The translations under genes were made by a program, and so were the position numbers. DNA of 64,000 nucleotides from contig NZ_CP072800.1 of the NCBI RefSeq assembly GCF_017901155.1, positions 1,081,283-1,145,282 of the forward strand. Reading direction: 5' to 3'. A model generated the notes under the pieces. The model saw nothing but the letters and a program-made list of their open reading frames with translations, was not told where the DNA came from and made no database searches. This document shows, one piece after another, positions 1 through 8,215 of the stretch (position 1 is its first letter; the number at the start of each line of letters is the position of its first letter). The stretch is from Candidatus Thiothrix anitrata (GTDB lineage: Bacteria; Pseudomonadota; Gammaproteobacteria; Thiotrichales; Thiotrichaceae).

Positions 1-1764
1 AAAAGCCGCCTCGCAGCGTTAATGTCTGAATTAACCAAAAGCGTGGTGGTGTGCAATTTAGACGGACGCATTTTGCTGTACAACAACCGCGCCCGAATGC
101 AATTCCGCGCCTTATCCAAAGTTCCCGGTGTCGCGGGTGGTGCGGAACTGGTGGGTTTAGGACGTTCGATTTACAGTGTCTTTGACCGCAAATTAGTGAC
201 ACACGCGCTGGAAAATATTCAACATCGCCTGCAACGCGGTGCTGCCAGCCCTTCCGCACAATTTGTTACCACCACCCAGGCGGGGCAATTGCTGCGGGTG
301 CAAATGGCTCCGGTACGCGCGGTGCAATCGCCAGATGGTGCTGCGGATATTGCCGTGAGTAACGACCTTACTGGCTTCGTGCTGATGCTCGACAATATTA
401 CCCGCGAATTTGAGGCCGACTCAGAAAAAGACCGGGTGCTGTACAGCCTGACCGAAGGTAGCCGCGCCGCACTGGCGAACGCGCAAGCCGCCGTCGAAGT
501 GCTGGAATATCCCGATATTGAAGCCGAGATGCGTGAGCGTTTACTACACGTGATTCGTGAAGAAATTCAGGGGCTGGGAAAACGCATTGATGAAATGCAA
601 ACCTCTTCCACCAACAATTTGCGCTCGCGCTGGCCGCTCGAAGACATGCTTGGCGCGGATTTCATTGAGGCTGCCGTGCGCCGTATCGAAACCAGTTTAC
701 CAGTACGTGCCGAGTGGGATGCGGTGGATACTTCGTTGTGGTTAAAGGTGGAAAGCTTCTCGCTGTTGCAGGCATTGGTACACCTGAGTAGCCGCTTAAA
801 TATCGAGTGCGGGGTTGATACGGTGCAATTGCGCCTCGCCGAAAACGCGCAGCGTGCTCAACTGGATTTGCTGTGGACACCACAAACACCCGACATCAAA
901 GCCATGATGAACTGGGAGTTAGAGCAAATCCGTTCCGGCTCAGAAACCCTATCATTGACGGTGCAAGACGTGCTCACGCGCCACGGCGGAGACTCTTGGT
1001 ACGAACGTGATGCTGATGGAGTACGCGCATTTTTCCGCTTTTTGCTACCGCTTGCCGCACCGCAGGAAGAGCTAGCTTCCGCTACGTTTTTGCGCAATGA
1101 AAGCCGCCCGGAATACTACGATTTCGACCTATTCCAAAGCTCCGAACAATCGCGCTCGTTGGAAGACCGCTTATTAACTGAACTGACTTACACCGTGTTT
1201 GACACCGAAACCACCGGGCTTAACCCGGCTGGCGGCGACGAAATCATTCAGGTAGGAGCGGTACGCATTGTTAACGGCAAGCTGTTGCAGCAAGAATTCT
1301 TCGATCAACTGGTTGACCCGAAGCGCACGATTCCTGCCGAAACTATCCCCATCCACGGCATCAAGCCGGAAATGGTCAAAGGCCAACCCACCATCGGGCA
1401 AGTGCTGCCTGCCTTCCACACCTTTGCGCAAGATACTGTGTTGGTGGCACACAATGCCGCTTTCGATATGCGCTGCTTACAGGTCAAGGAAAAAGCCACG
1501 GGAATCGTGTTTGATCATCCGGTGCTGGATACGTTGCTGCTTTCCGCTGTGCTGCACCCCAATCAGGAATCCCACCGCCTGGAGGCGATTGCCGAACGCT
1601 TTAACGTCACCGTCATTGGACGGCATACCGCGCTGGGTGACTCGATTGTAACGGCGGAAGTGTTCCTGAAACTGATTCCATTACTCGCAGAAAAAGGTAT
1701 TCTGACTCTGCGGCAAGCGCGGGAAGAAGCACAGAAAACGTTTTATGCGCGATTGAAGTATTAA
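1..1764 (+). CDS. PAS-domain protein with C-terminal DEDDh 3'-5' exonuclease (5' end outside window)
   Basis: The reading frame is open from base 1, so the gene starts upstream; the ATG at 22 is probably internal. The N-terminal part looks like a PAS sensor (VVVCNLDGRILLYNNRAR), followed by about 250 residues resembling a degenerate kinase-like region. The last 190 residues form an exonuclease of the DNA polymerase III epsilon type. Motif I is FDTETTGL with a following Glu, motif II is AHNAAFD, and motif III is H-x4-D in RHTALGD, so all DEDDh residues appear present. It probably degrades single-stranded nucleic acid or trims DNA ends in response to a signal. In this family the missing N-terminus often carries membrane segments, which cannot be checked here. 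A 10-bp perfect palindrome follows 16 bases after the stop codon. Confidence 0.8.
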   Translation, partial: KSRLAALMSELTKSVVVCNLDGRILLYNNRARMQFRALSKVPGVAGGAELVGLGRSIYSVFDRKLVTHALENIQHRLQRGAASPSAQFVTTTQAGQLLRVQMAPVRAVQSPDGAADIAVSNDLTGFVLMLDNITREFEADSEKDRVLYSLTEGSRAALANAQAAVEVLEYPDIEAEMRERLLHVIREEIQGLGKRIDEMQTSSTNNLRSRWPLEDMLGADFIEAAVRRIETSLPVRAEWDAVDTSLWLKVESFSLLQALVHLSSRLNIECGVDTVQLRLAENAQRAQLDLLWTPQTPDIKAMMNWELEQIRSGSETLSLTVQDVLTRHGGDSWYERDADGVRAFFRFLLPLAAPQEELASATFLRNESRPEYYDFDLFQSSEQSRSLEDRLLTELTYTVFDTETTGLNPAGGDEIIQVGAVRIVNGKLLQQEFFDQLVDPKRTIPAETIPIHGIKPEMVKGQPTIGQVLPAFHTFAQDTVLVAHNAAFDMRCLQVKEKATGIVFDHPVLDTLLLSAVLHPNQESHRLEAIAERFNVTVIGRHTALGDSIVTAEVFLKLIPLLAEKGILTLRQAREEAQKTFYARLKY

Positions 1765-1780
1765 GCAGGAGCGCACCAAT

Positions 1781-1812
1781 GGGCAAGGCTTGTGTATACT
1801 CTAGCCTTGCCC
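1781..1812. promoter_or_regulatory. Perfect 10-bp inverted repeat between exonuclease and AlbA-like genes
   Basis: The arms GGGCAAGGCT (1781-1790) and AGCCTTGCCC (1803-1812) are exact reverse complements separated by 12 bases. No T-run follows, so it is a poor intrinsic terminator. It ends 27 bases before the preferred ATG of the next gene. This suits either an operator for that gene or a hairpin closing the upstream transcript. Confidence 0.5.
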
Positions 1813-1839
1813 GATTGGAAAAGCAGGAAGTTGAAACAC

Positions 1840-2673
1840 ATGAATGCGCTTGAGTTACAAGCAGAAGTCGCGCTAGGAGAAGACAGCGCCCGCCAGTTCA
1901 AGGTGGATGTGCTTGAGAGGTTTCATGCCGATGAGCTACCGACCAAAGCAGGTATCGACAAACTGGATAAACTGCGCTTCAGGGACTTTCTACGCAATGT
2001 CTATGATCTGGATTACCCCGATACCCATGAAACCCTGACCTGTTTACTGCAAAACATGGGGCTTGCTACCGAAGATGGCTACTTAAATTTAGCGGGTGTG
2101 CTTTTGTTTGCGGAACGTCCAGAATGGATTAAGCCGCAATTTGTCGTCAAAGCCATCCGTTACCCCGGCAATGAAATTCACGCGGATACTTATTTAGACA
2201 CTGAAGATTACGACGGTGCGTTACGCAAAATGTACGATGACACGCTAGGCTTCATCATGCGTAATTTACATAAAGTGCAGGCCGGACGCGGGATTAACTC
2301 ACCGGGAACACCAGAAATTCCTTCAGTGGTTTTTGAGGAATTATTGGTAAATGCCCTGATACATCGTGATTACCTGATTGACGCGCCGATTCGGGTATTT
2401 ATTTACGACAATCGCATTGAAATTATCAGTCCCGGTCATTTACCGAATAATCTCACTGTAGCAAAAATTCGTAGCGGTAATGCCAATAGCCGCAACCCCA
2501 TTTTAGTGTCTTATGCCGCGAAAGGGGTGTTGCCTTATCATGGTTTAGGTTCGGGAATCCGGCGGGCGTTGGGCGTTTACCCGGAGATTGATTTTGAGGA
2601 TGACCGGGAAGGATGCTTGTTTAAGGCAACGGTGTGGCGTAAGCCGTTGGAGATGATGAAGACCTTCCCATAG
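1840..2673 (+). CDS. AlbA_2/RecG-like ATP-binding transcriptional regulator, internally deleted
   Basis: The protein is related to bacterial Schlafen-AlbA_2 proteins, often mislabelled RecG helicase. Such proteins have an N-terminal AlbA_2 nucleic-acid-binding domain, a winged-helix middle and a GHKL-like ATPase end. Here the first 20-odd residues (ALGEDSARQFKVD) match the start of AlbA_2. The sequence then jumps to FHADELPTKAGIDKLD, which normally lies about 100 residues later. Most of the AlbA_2 fold is therefore missing. The C-terminal part is intact: ELLVNALIHRDY (N-box like), NRIEIISPGHLP and GLGSGIRRAL. The ATG at 1840 has AGGAAG 9 bases upstream and is preferred over the GTG at 1792, which lies inside the palindrome. 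The jump falls exactly at the left border of the 876-bp duplicated unit. Function is probably compromised; misassembly is an alternative. Confidence 0.7.
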   Translation: MNALELQAEVALGEDSARQFKVDVLERFHADELPTKAGIDKLDKLRFRDFLRNVYDLDYPDTHETLTCLLQNMGLATEDGYLNLAGVLLFAERPEWIKPQFVVKAIRYPGNEIHADTYLDTEDYDGALRKMYDDTLGFIMRNLHKVQAGRGINSPGTPEIPSVVFEELLVNALIHRDYLIDAPIRVFIYDNRIEIISPGHLPNNLTVAKIRSGNANSRNPILVSYAAKGVLPYHGLGSGIRRALGVYPEIDFEDDREGCLFKATVWRKPLEMMKTFP

Positions 2674-2785
2674 AAGGAAGATTTGATTGACATCAAAAAT
2701 CGCATCTTCAATTTCCACTTCAAACTAAAAGCATAAATAATTCCACTTACTTAAGGAACTGAATTCTGAACTATAGTAAGCAGAC
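1910..2785. repeat. 876-bp tandem direct repeat, copy 1
   Basis: This unit matches 2789-3664 without a difference that I could see. It starts at TGCTTGAGAGG inside the AlbA-like gene and ends at AGTAAGCAGAC. Its last 35 bases are a duplicated 3' end, including the stop, of the minus-strand gene at 3630-5003. That shows the original segment spanned the junction of two convergent genes. The copies are separated by three bases (AAA, 2786-2788). Confidence 0.9.
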
Positions 2786-2787
2786 AA

Positions 2788-3552
2788 ATGCTTGAGAGGT
2801 TTCATGCCGATGAGCTACCGACCAAAGCAGGTATCGACAAACTGGATAAACTGCGCTTCAGGGACTTTCTACGCAATGTCTATGATCTGGATTACCCCGA
2901 TACCCATGAAACCCTGACCTGTTTACTGCAAAACATGGGGCTTGCTACCGAAGATGGCTACTTAAATTTAGCGGGTGTGCTTTTGTTTGCGGAACGTCCA
3001 GAATGGATTAAGCCGCAATTTGTCGTCAAAGCCATCCGTTACCCCGGCAATGAAATTCACGCGGATACTTATTTAGACACTGAAGATTACGACGGTGCGT
3101 TACGCAAAATGTACGATGACACGCTAGGCTTCATCATGCGTAATTTACATAAAGTGCAGGCCGGACGCGGGATTAACTCACCGGGAACACCAGAAATTCC
3201 TTCAGTGGTTTTTGAGGAATTATTGGTAAATGCCCTGATACATCGTGATTACCTGATTGACGCGCCGATTCGGGTATTTATTTACGACAATCGCATTGAA
3301 ATTATCAGTCCCGGTCATTTACCGAATAATCTCACTGTAGCAAAAATTCGTAGCGGTAATGCCAATAGCCGCAACCCCATTTTAGTGTCTTATGCCGCGA
3401 AAGGGGTGTTGCCTTATCATGGTTTAGGTTCGGGAATCCGGCGGGCGTTGGGCGTTTACCCGGAGATTGATTTTGAGGATGACCGGGAAGGATGCTTGTT
3501 TAAGGCAACGGTGTGGCGTAAGCCGTTGGAGATGATGAAGACCTTCCCATAG
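2788..3552 (+). pseudogene. Second, N-terminally truncated copy of the AlbA/RecG-like gene
   Basis: This frame is a perfect duplicate of the C-terminal 253 codons of the preceding gene. Its ATG is made by the AAA spacer joined to the repeat border, so the start is a by-product of the duplication. No convincing Shine-Dalgarno sequence precedes it. It contains the GHKL-like region (ELLVNALIHRDY, GLGSGIRRAL) but no AlbA_2 domain. The absence of any visible divergence implies a very recent duplication or an assembly artefact. It is best treated as a non-functional fragment unless expression is shown. Confidence 0.65.
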
Positions 3553-3664
3553 AAGGAAGATTTGATTGACATCAAAAATCGCATCTTCAATTTCCACTTC
3601 AAACTAAAAGCATAAATAATTCCACTTACTTAAGGAACTGAATTCTGAACTATAGTAAGCAGAC
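2789..3664. repeat. 876-bp tandem direct repeat, copy 2
   Basis: This is the partner of 1910-2785 at an offset of 879 bases. Its right end continues into the intact minus-strand gene (3630-5003), so the last 35 bases of this copy are the genuine 3' end of that gene. Confidence 0.9.
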
Positions 3665-5003
3665 TATCAAACATAGGTTGCAATTTTTCCACTGCCCACC
3701 CTACATTGGTTACTCCATCCTTGACTATTTTTAAGGATTCAAAAGTCTTTTTCGATGACGCTAAAATACTTCTTAATCTGATTTTTCCATTGCTATCCAA
3801 GCCCTGTGTTTCAAGTTTTTCTAGTAACGTCTTTATTTCTGAAAGTTCCGCCAGAGCTTGCTCTTTAATTTTATTCTCTGAACTCATAGCTCTAATAGCC
3901 ACTTGTAGATTACGCCAATCTTCAGAATCTGTAATGTGACTAGTTTTTGTGGTAAAGTTAGATTGATTTATGGTGTTTTCTCCACCAAAATTAGCGTTAG
4001 TAAAAACTGAATTATTAAGGTTAAAGTTATTAATAACCGTTTCATCTTTATTTGACATTACAGAGTCCTTACTTGAAAGATAGTCTATTAATTGTGATTT
4101 TGTCATGCCATTAACAGCACTAATTGCATTTAATTTATCATGTGCTGATAGTAACACTTGTGCTACAGAGTCGATGGTACTCATGTCCATTGATCTTTGT
4201 AATTGACTAATTATTTTTTCATCTAATACATTACTTTGCTTATACTCAGTAACTTTTTGATGGAATATTGTTTTTGAAGAAGCATCACGATAAACAAATA
4301 TACGATTATCATATGCAGAAGCCTGCTCAAAAAAAAGTTCCACCGGATAATCTTCTTTTATCAAAAAAATAGCGAGATGAGCTTTGCTTTCAGTATCATC
4401 TGATGCCTTAATAATAGGAGTCAAAGGAAATAACTGCTCAAATTCCTTTTGAAGAGAATTCATTCTATCGTCAAAAGTCCAACCAATAAAAGCGCATGAT
4501 TCTTTAAATAAGTACTGCTCTACAGTTGTAGCAATAGCATTCCAATTTTTACTGACAATCGTTATTGTTTTTCTGTTATGATCGTATGTTATCCCTATAG
4601 AATCACCTTTTTTATAAAAATCCTTGAAAAATATAACTAGATTTTCTAACGCCATCTCTGCATTAGCCCGCTGCTCTAATATTCGATAATAAAATGACTT
4701 CGTAAAGCAATCATCTTTCACTACCGAAATAATAATATCATAATCTGCACTATTTCCTTTCTTAAAAACTTGGTTATGCGCGTCATCACACCCATCAGTA
4801 ATAAAAAAAGATAGTGTAATATCTTTCTCTTTATCTTGGAAAACCAGGCTAAAAGGTGATTGATCTTGATGGTAGGGTAGTTTTTCTAGGCGCGAAAAAG
4901 CCATGCTCTCAAGTACATTTATCAACTTTGAAACAGTGTAATCTTCGCTAGACGATGAGCCAACGAAAAGTACAGTCATATTACGAGATGGATTTACACT
5001 CAT
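3630..5003 (-). CDS. Unrecognised protein with Asn-rich linker and helical C-terminus, partner of the GAF kinase
   Basis: I do not recognise a family for this 457-residue protein. The N-terminal 310 residues look alpha/beta and begin with a short beta strand plus Gly/Ser turn (MTVLFVGSSSSED), without an obvious catalytic motif. Residues about 321-352 form an Asn/Gly-rich segment (INNFNLNNSVFTNANFGGEN). This resembles linkers found before small helical adaptor domains in bacterial conflict and signalling proteins. Residues 362-457 are predicted helical. The gene starts 8 bases after the kinase stop and is the last gene of a three-gene operon. It is markedly AT-rich compared with the rest of the window, suggesting transfer. 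An effector or adaptor role is inference only. Its last codons are duplicated inside the tandem repeat downstream. Confidence 0.6.
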   Translation of the reverse strand: MSVNPSRNMTVLFVGSSSSEDYTVSKLINVLESMAFSRLEKLPYHQDQSPFSLVFQDKEKDITLSFFITDGCDDAHNQVFKKGNSADYDIIISVVKDDCFTKSFYYRILEQRANAEMALENLVIFFKDFYKKGDSIGITYDHNRKTITIVSKNWNAIATTVEQYLFKESCAFIGWTFDDRMNSLQKEFEQLFPLTPIIKASDDTESKAHLAIFLIKEDYPVELFFEQASAYDNRIFVYRDASSKTIFHQKVTEYKQSNVLDEKIISQLQRSMDMSTIDSVAQVLLSAHDKLNAISAVNGMTKSQLIDYLSSKDSVMSNKDETVINNFNLNNSVFTNANFGGENTINQSNFTTKTSHITDSEDWRNLQVAIRAMSSENKIKEQALAELSEIKTLLEKLETQGLDSNGKIRLRSILASSKKTFESLKIVKDGVTNVGWAVEKLQPMFDSLLTIVQNSVP

Positions 5004-5011
5004 TTAATAAA

Positions 5012-8000
5012 TCACTTCACAAAAAAACCATCTAGTACCTTGTACAAATGGCCTTTATTAAGCGCATCACCGTTATCTTCTATTTTTTTGAACACATGAT
5101 CAATGTCATGCGTTGTATTCTGCAAAAAATGTTCATAACCAGTAACAATAAAAACTTTAGCATGAGAGCATTTATTGCGCACCTTATCAATCACTGATAA
5201 TCCAGAAGTATCGGAACCGACTACTTTATTTAAAGATACATCCAAAAATACAGCTCCTATATTTTTATTTTCACTAATTAATATATTCATTTCATCTATA
5301 GATGATGCAAGCTTGACCTCAAACCCATACTCTACAAGCCAACGCCTTAAAATATTTGTCCAAGAATTTTCATCATCTAATACAAGAACAACACCCTTAC
5401 CAGAATCAGGCTCTTCACATTTAATTGGAAAGTACAACCCAATTTTCTTTATATTTGATATAGTATCAATTTCTGGATTATAGCTTCCTCCCATTGACTC
5501 CAATATATGCTTTGTGCGCCACAAACCATAATGCCCCTTATTTAAACTAGGCTCATTAATATCACTTAATGCATTTTCAGGAACAGAACAGCCATTATCA
5601 ACCACCTCAATAACAATAAAATTATCGCTTCTGTATGCGTTGATCCGTATGAATAGATTCTCCCTCTCCTTTACTGACAACAATGACTTCGCAGCATTAT
5701 CCGCCAAGGAATAAATAGCATTAAATATAAGTCTGTACTTGCCTCGTAAAATATTAGGTGTATTTTTATTAATCTCAATTTTAACTTGATGATTAAGTTT
5801 ATATACAATTTTTATTTGAGCAGCGATATGTTTAATAAGTTCAGCCACATCAATATCTTTATCGTCTGCTGAAACCATCTCCCTTATTTCACTGTAGAGA
5901 TCATTGACAACACTAATGGAATCTTTTAAACCATCTATTGTGTAGGTAAGAAGTTGAATATTTCCCGTTTTTTGAGTTACTGATATATCATCAATAGTTT
6001 GTTCTGCATTTATTTTCAGAATACTGATACTATTAACTAAGCGATGAGTCAAATCCAGCGACAAAAATGCCATTGTATTTGCGTTTTCTAGCTCAATGAT
6101 TTTTTTATTAGAATTTTTTAAGCTCCTATTTAATGAAATTAATTCTATATTTTTCTTTTTATTTTCCTGATAAAGCCCATTAACCTCCACCATTCTAAAC
6201 AAAGTCGAAATAGCACCCGCCACAATCTCCAAAAATCCCAAATCCTTCGATGAGTAAACATACTCCAAATCAGGATGATAAACCGCAATAACCCCTCGCA
6301 CACCTTTATCATTAAAAATTGGCACGCCTACCCACGATGCTAATGGGTTTCCTGCAAACTCCTGTCGATTGAGTTTGGGGTCATACCATGCTTTTGAGTC
6401 TACCAATGTTTTAATGAGAATCGGCTCACCAGTCAGGATAATTGCCTCTGTTCGCCCTTGTTTCTCTGGATTGATCGGGCGATTTTGAATACCTTCCCAA
6501 GGCATCCCATCTTTATAAATAACAGGAAAAGAAATTTCATTCTTTTCTTGATCGTATAGTGCGAAATAAAGATTAGCCGAAAACATGATTTCAGCTATTG
6601 CTTCTTTTGCTAACTCGAGACTTTTCTCAATGATTAAGTCATTAGGCCATAGCTTGCTAACTTTCTTAACATACTCGTTCAGCTTTTTCTGACGCGCATC
6701 ATCATCCAATTCTTTTTTTCGTTTGGCCAGCGCATCGGAAACTTCATCCATAATTCTAGTGGCAATTATACTTTGATCTTGGGCGGGAATAACAAAGCAT
6801 CCAACCACTCGAAAATCGCCATTCTCATCTTTTGTGCGCATGGGTACGACAACATATTTGTCATTACTGTTCTCAGGATATTCAACATACTGCTTTTTTC
6901 GTTCATCATCTTTTGGTGATATGCGGTATTCTTGAGCTACTTTAATGACTAGATTACGAAATACTGTATCAGGCTTTATAAAAATACCATTTTGAAATTT
7001 AACACCCCAGTCTTGAGTGGCGGTATTGACTGCATAAATTAATAATGACTTTACACCATAAGCCGTTTGCAAATAGTCAAAAGCCTCTGTATATAACGCA
7101 TTCTCATCTTTTATATCAGATAGTTTAACTATTACTTTTTCTTTTTGCCTTCTGCTGAAAAAAGACAGTGATGCACCTGTGGTTTTACAAGCGTCATTCA
7201 ATAAATGCTGATCAACTTGATCATACGCATACCTTGCCATTTTATTGTGCAAGATAAAATGACCCAAAACTGTCCCTTCTGCATGGTAAATCGTCGCACC
7301 TAACCATGACATCACATCGCTATCAATATGGGAAAATGCAGGCAATGGAAGGGCGGCAAAAGCTCTCTCATAGCGAAAGTTAGTGGCAGCCATTGTTTGC
7401 AGGTTCTCTTCCCCGCCCACAATGTTATAGAGTTCCTCTTTCGCCAAGGTGTCCATCAGCCTAAAATCCTGAATCAGAGCATCTTGTCCTGCATTACTTG
7501 CCAGATAATAATTATCGGTGTCTAACTGGTTTTTGACGAGGCAATAAACATTGCTGGACGGATACCGTTGCCGAAGTGAATGGTATGTTTGTTCAAGAAT
7601 CTGACATTCTCGTGTTATTTGCCATGCACCGTGCATGAGCGAGGCTTCCAAGTGCGAACTCTCTTCCTCATGCATCTGCCGCTGAACCGTCTTCAGTAAT
7701 AAAGCTACCCGATCACTGAGGACATCGAGGATACGACTAGCTTCTGGGCTATAAGCTGAGGGTTGCGTTTTATTGAGAATAACAAACGCCCCTAGTCGCC
7801 TATAGTCATCCAGCTTCATGGGGACAATCACAACACTTTGGTAACCCGCAAAACCCGCTTGATGACACGCTTCAATGCCATTGAGCGTGGGATAGTGAAC
7901 AAGCGCGTTATTATCCAACACTTCGAGGATAAGTGGATTATCCGCTGCTAAACCGACAGCATTGGCATCGGTAACAACACGTCCCTCATGCACTACCCAC

Positions 8001-8215
8001 GTACACTGCGACTGACCATAATCACGGTAAACCACCGAAAGCTCTTGTGGGGTGACACACGGCAATCGCTGCTGTTCGACAAGTGATTGAAACAGGGCAG
8101 AAACCGTATCAATCTGTTTCAGGCTAACCCTGTTTTGCAGGTCATTAACGGTTTGGACAAGATTTTCCCAATGGGCATCAGTTGAATGTGTCATGTTAAT
8201 TTCACTTGCAGTCAT
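5012..8215 (-). CDS. Multi-GAF hybrid sensor histidine kinase with C-terminal receiver
   Basis: This is a 1067-residue soluble signalling protein with no clear membrane segment. About four GAF-like modules fill residues 50-690; the last is the clearest (WVGVPIFNDKGVRGVIAVYHP). A coiled coil follows and leads to a dimerisation helix with the probable phospho-acceptor His near 724 (DLTHRLVNSI). The GHKL ATPase has an N-box near 840 (YSLADNAAKSL), VVDNG near 873 and GHYGLWRTKHILESMGG. A receiver domain covers 940-1067 with phospho-acceptor Asp near 992 (AVFLDVSL). The first ATG overlaps the upstream aaRS-like gene by 14 bases; an alternative ATG at 8194 lies seven codons later. The overlap suggests translational coupling. 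The 3' third is more AT-rich than the 5' part. It probably senses a cytosolic ligand and passes a signal to the neighbouring proteins. Confidence 0.85.
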   Translation of the reverse strand: MTASEINMTHSTDAHWENLVQTVNDLQNRVSLKQIDTVSALFQSLVEQQRLPCVTPQELSVVYRDYGQSQCTWVVHEGRVVTDANAVGLAADNPLILEVLDNNALVHYPTLNGIEACHQAGFAGYQSVVIVPMKLDDYRRLGAFVILNKTQPSAYSPEASRILDVLSDRVALLLKTVQRQMHEEESSHLEASLMHGAWQITRECQILEQTYHSLRQRYPSSNVYCLVKNQLDTDNYYLASNAGQDALIQDFRLMDTLAKEELYNIVGGEENLQTMAATNFRYERAFAALPLPAFSHIDSDVMSWLGATIYHAEGTVLGHFILHNKMARYAYDQVDQHLLNDACKTTGASLSFFSRRQKEKVIVKLSDIKDENALYTEAFDYLQTAYGVKSLLIYAVNTATQDWGVKFQNGIFIKPDTVFRNLVIKVAQEYRISPKDDERKKQYVEYPENSNDKYVVVPMRTKDENGDFRVVGCFVIPAQDQSIIATRIMDEVSDALAKRKKELDDDARQKKLNEYVKKVSKLWPNDLIIEKSLELAKEAIAEIMFSANLYFALYDQEKNEISFPVIYKDGMPWEGIQNRPINPEKQGRTEAIILTGEPILIKTLVDSKAWYDPKLNRQEFAGNPLASWVGVPIFNDKGVRGVIAVYHPDLEYVYSSKDLGFLEIVAGAISTLFRMVEVNGLYQENKKKNIELISLNRSLKNSNKKIIELENANTMAFLSLDLTHRLVNSISILKINAEQTIDDISVTQKTGNIQLLTYTIDGLKDSISVVNDLYSEIREMVSADDKDIDVAELIKHIAAQIKIVYKLNHQVKIEINKNTPNILRGKYRLIFNAIYSLADNAAKSLLSVKERENLFIRINAYRSDNFIVIEVVDNGCSVPENALSDINEPSLNKGHYGLWRTKHILESMGGSYNPEIDTISNIKKIGLYFPIKCEEPDSGKGVVLVLDDENSWTNILRRWLVEYGFEVKLASSIDEMNILISENKNIGAVFLDVSLNKVVGSDTSGLSVIDKVRNKCSHAKVFIVTGYEHFLQNTTHDIDHVFKKIEDNGDALNKGHLYKVLDGFFVK

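Noticed and set aside
1840-3552. Naming the duplicated genes RecG helicase
   Set aside because: There are no helicase motifs; the similarity is to the AlbA_2/GHKL family that is often mislabelled this way.
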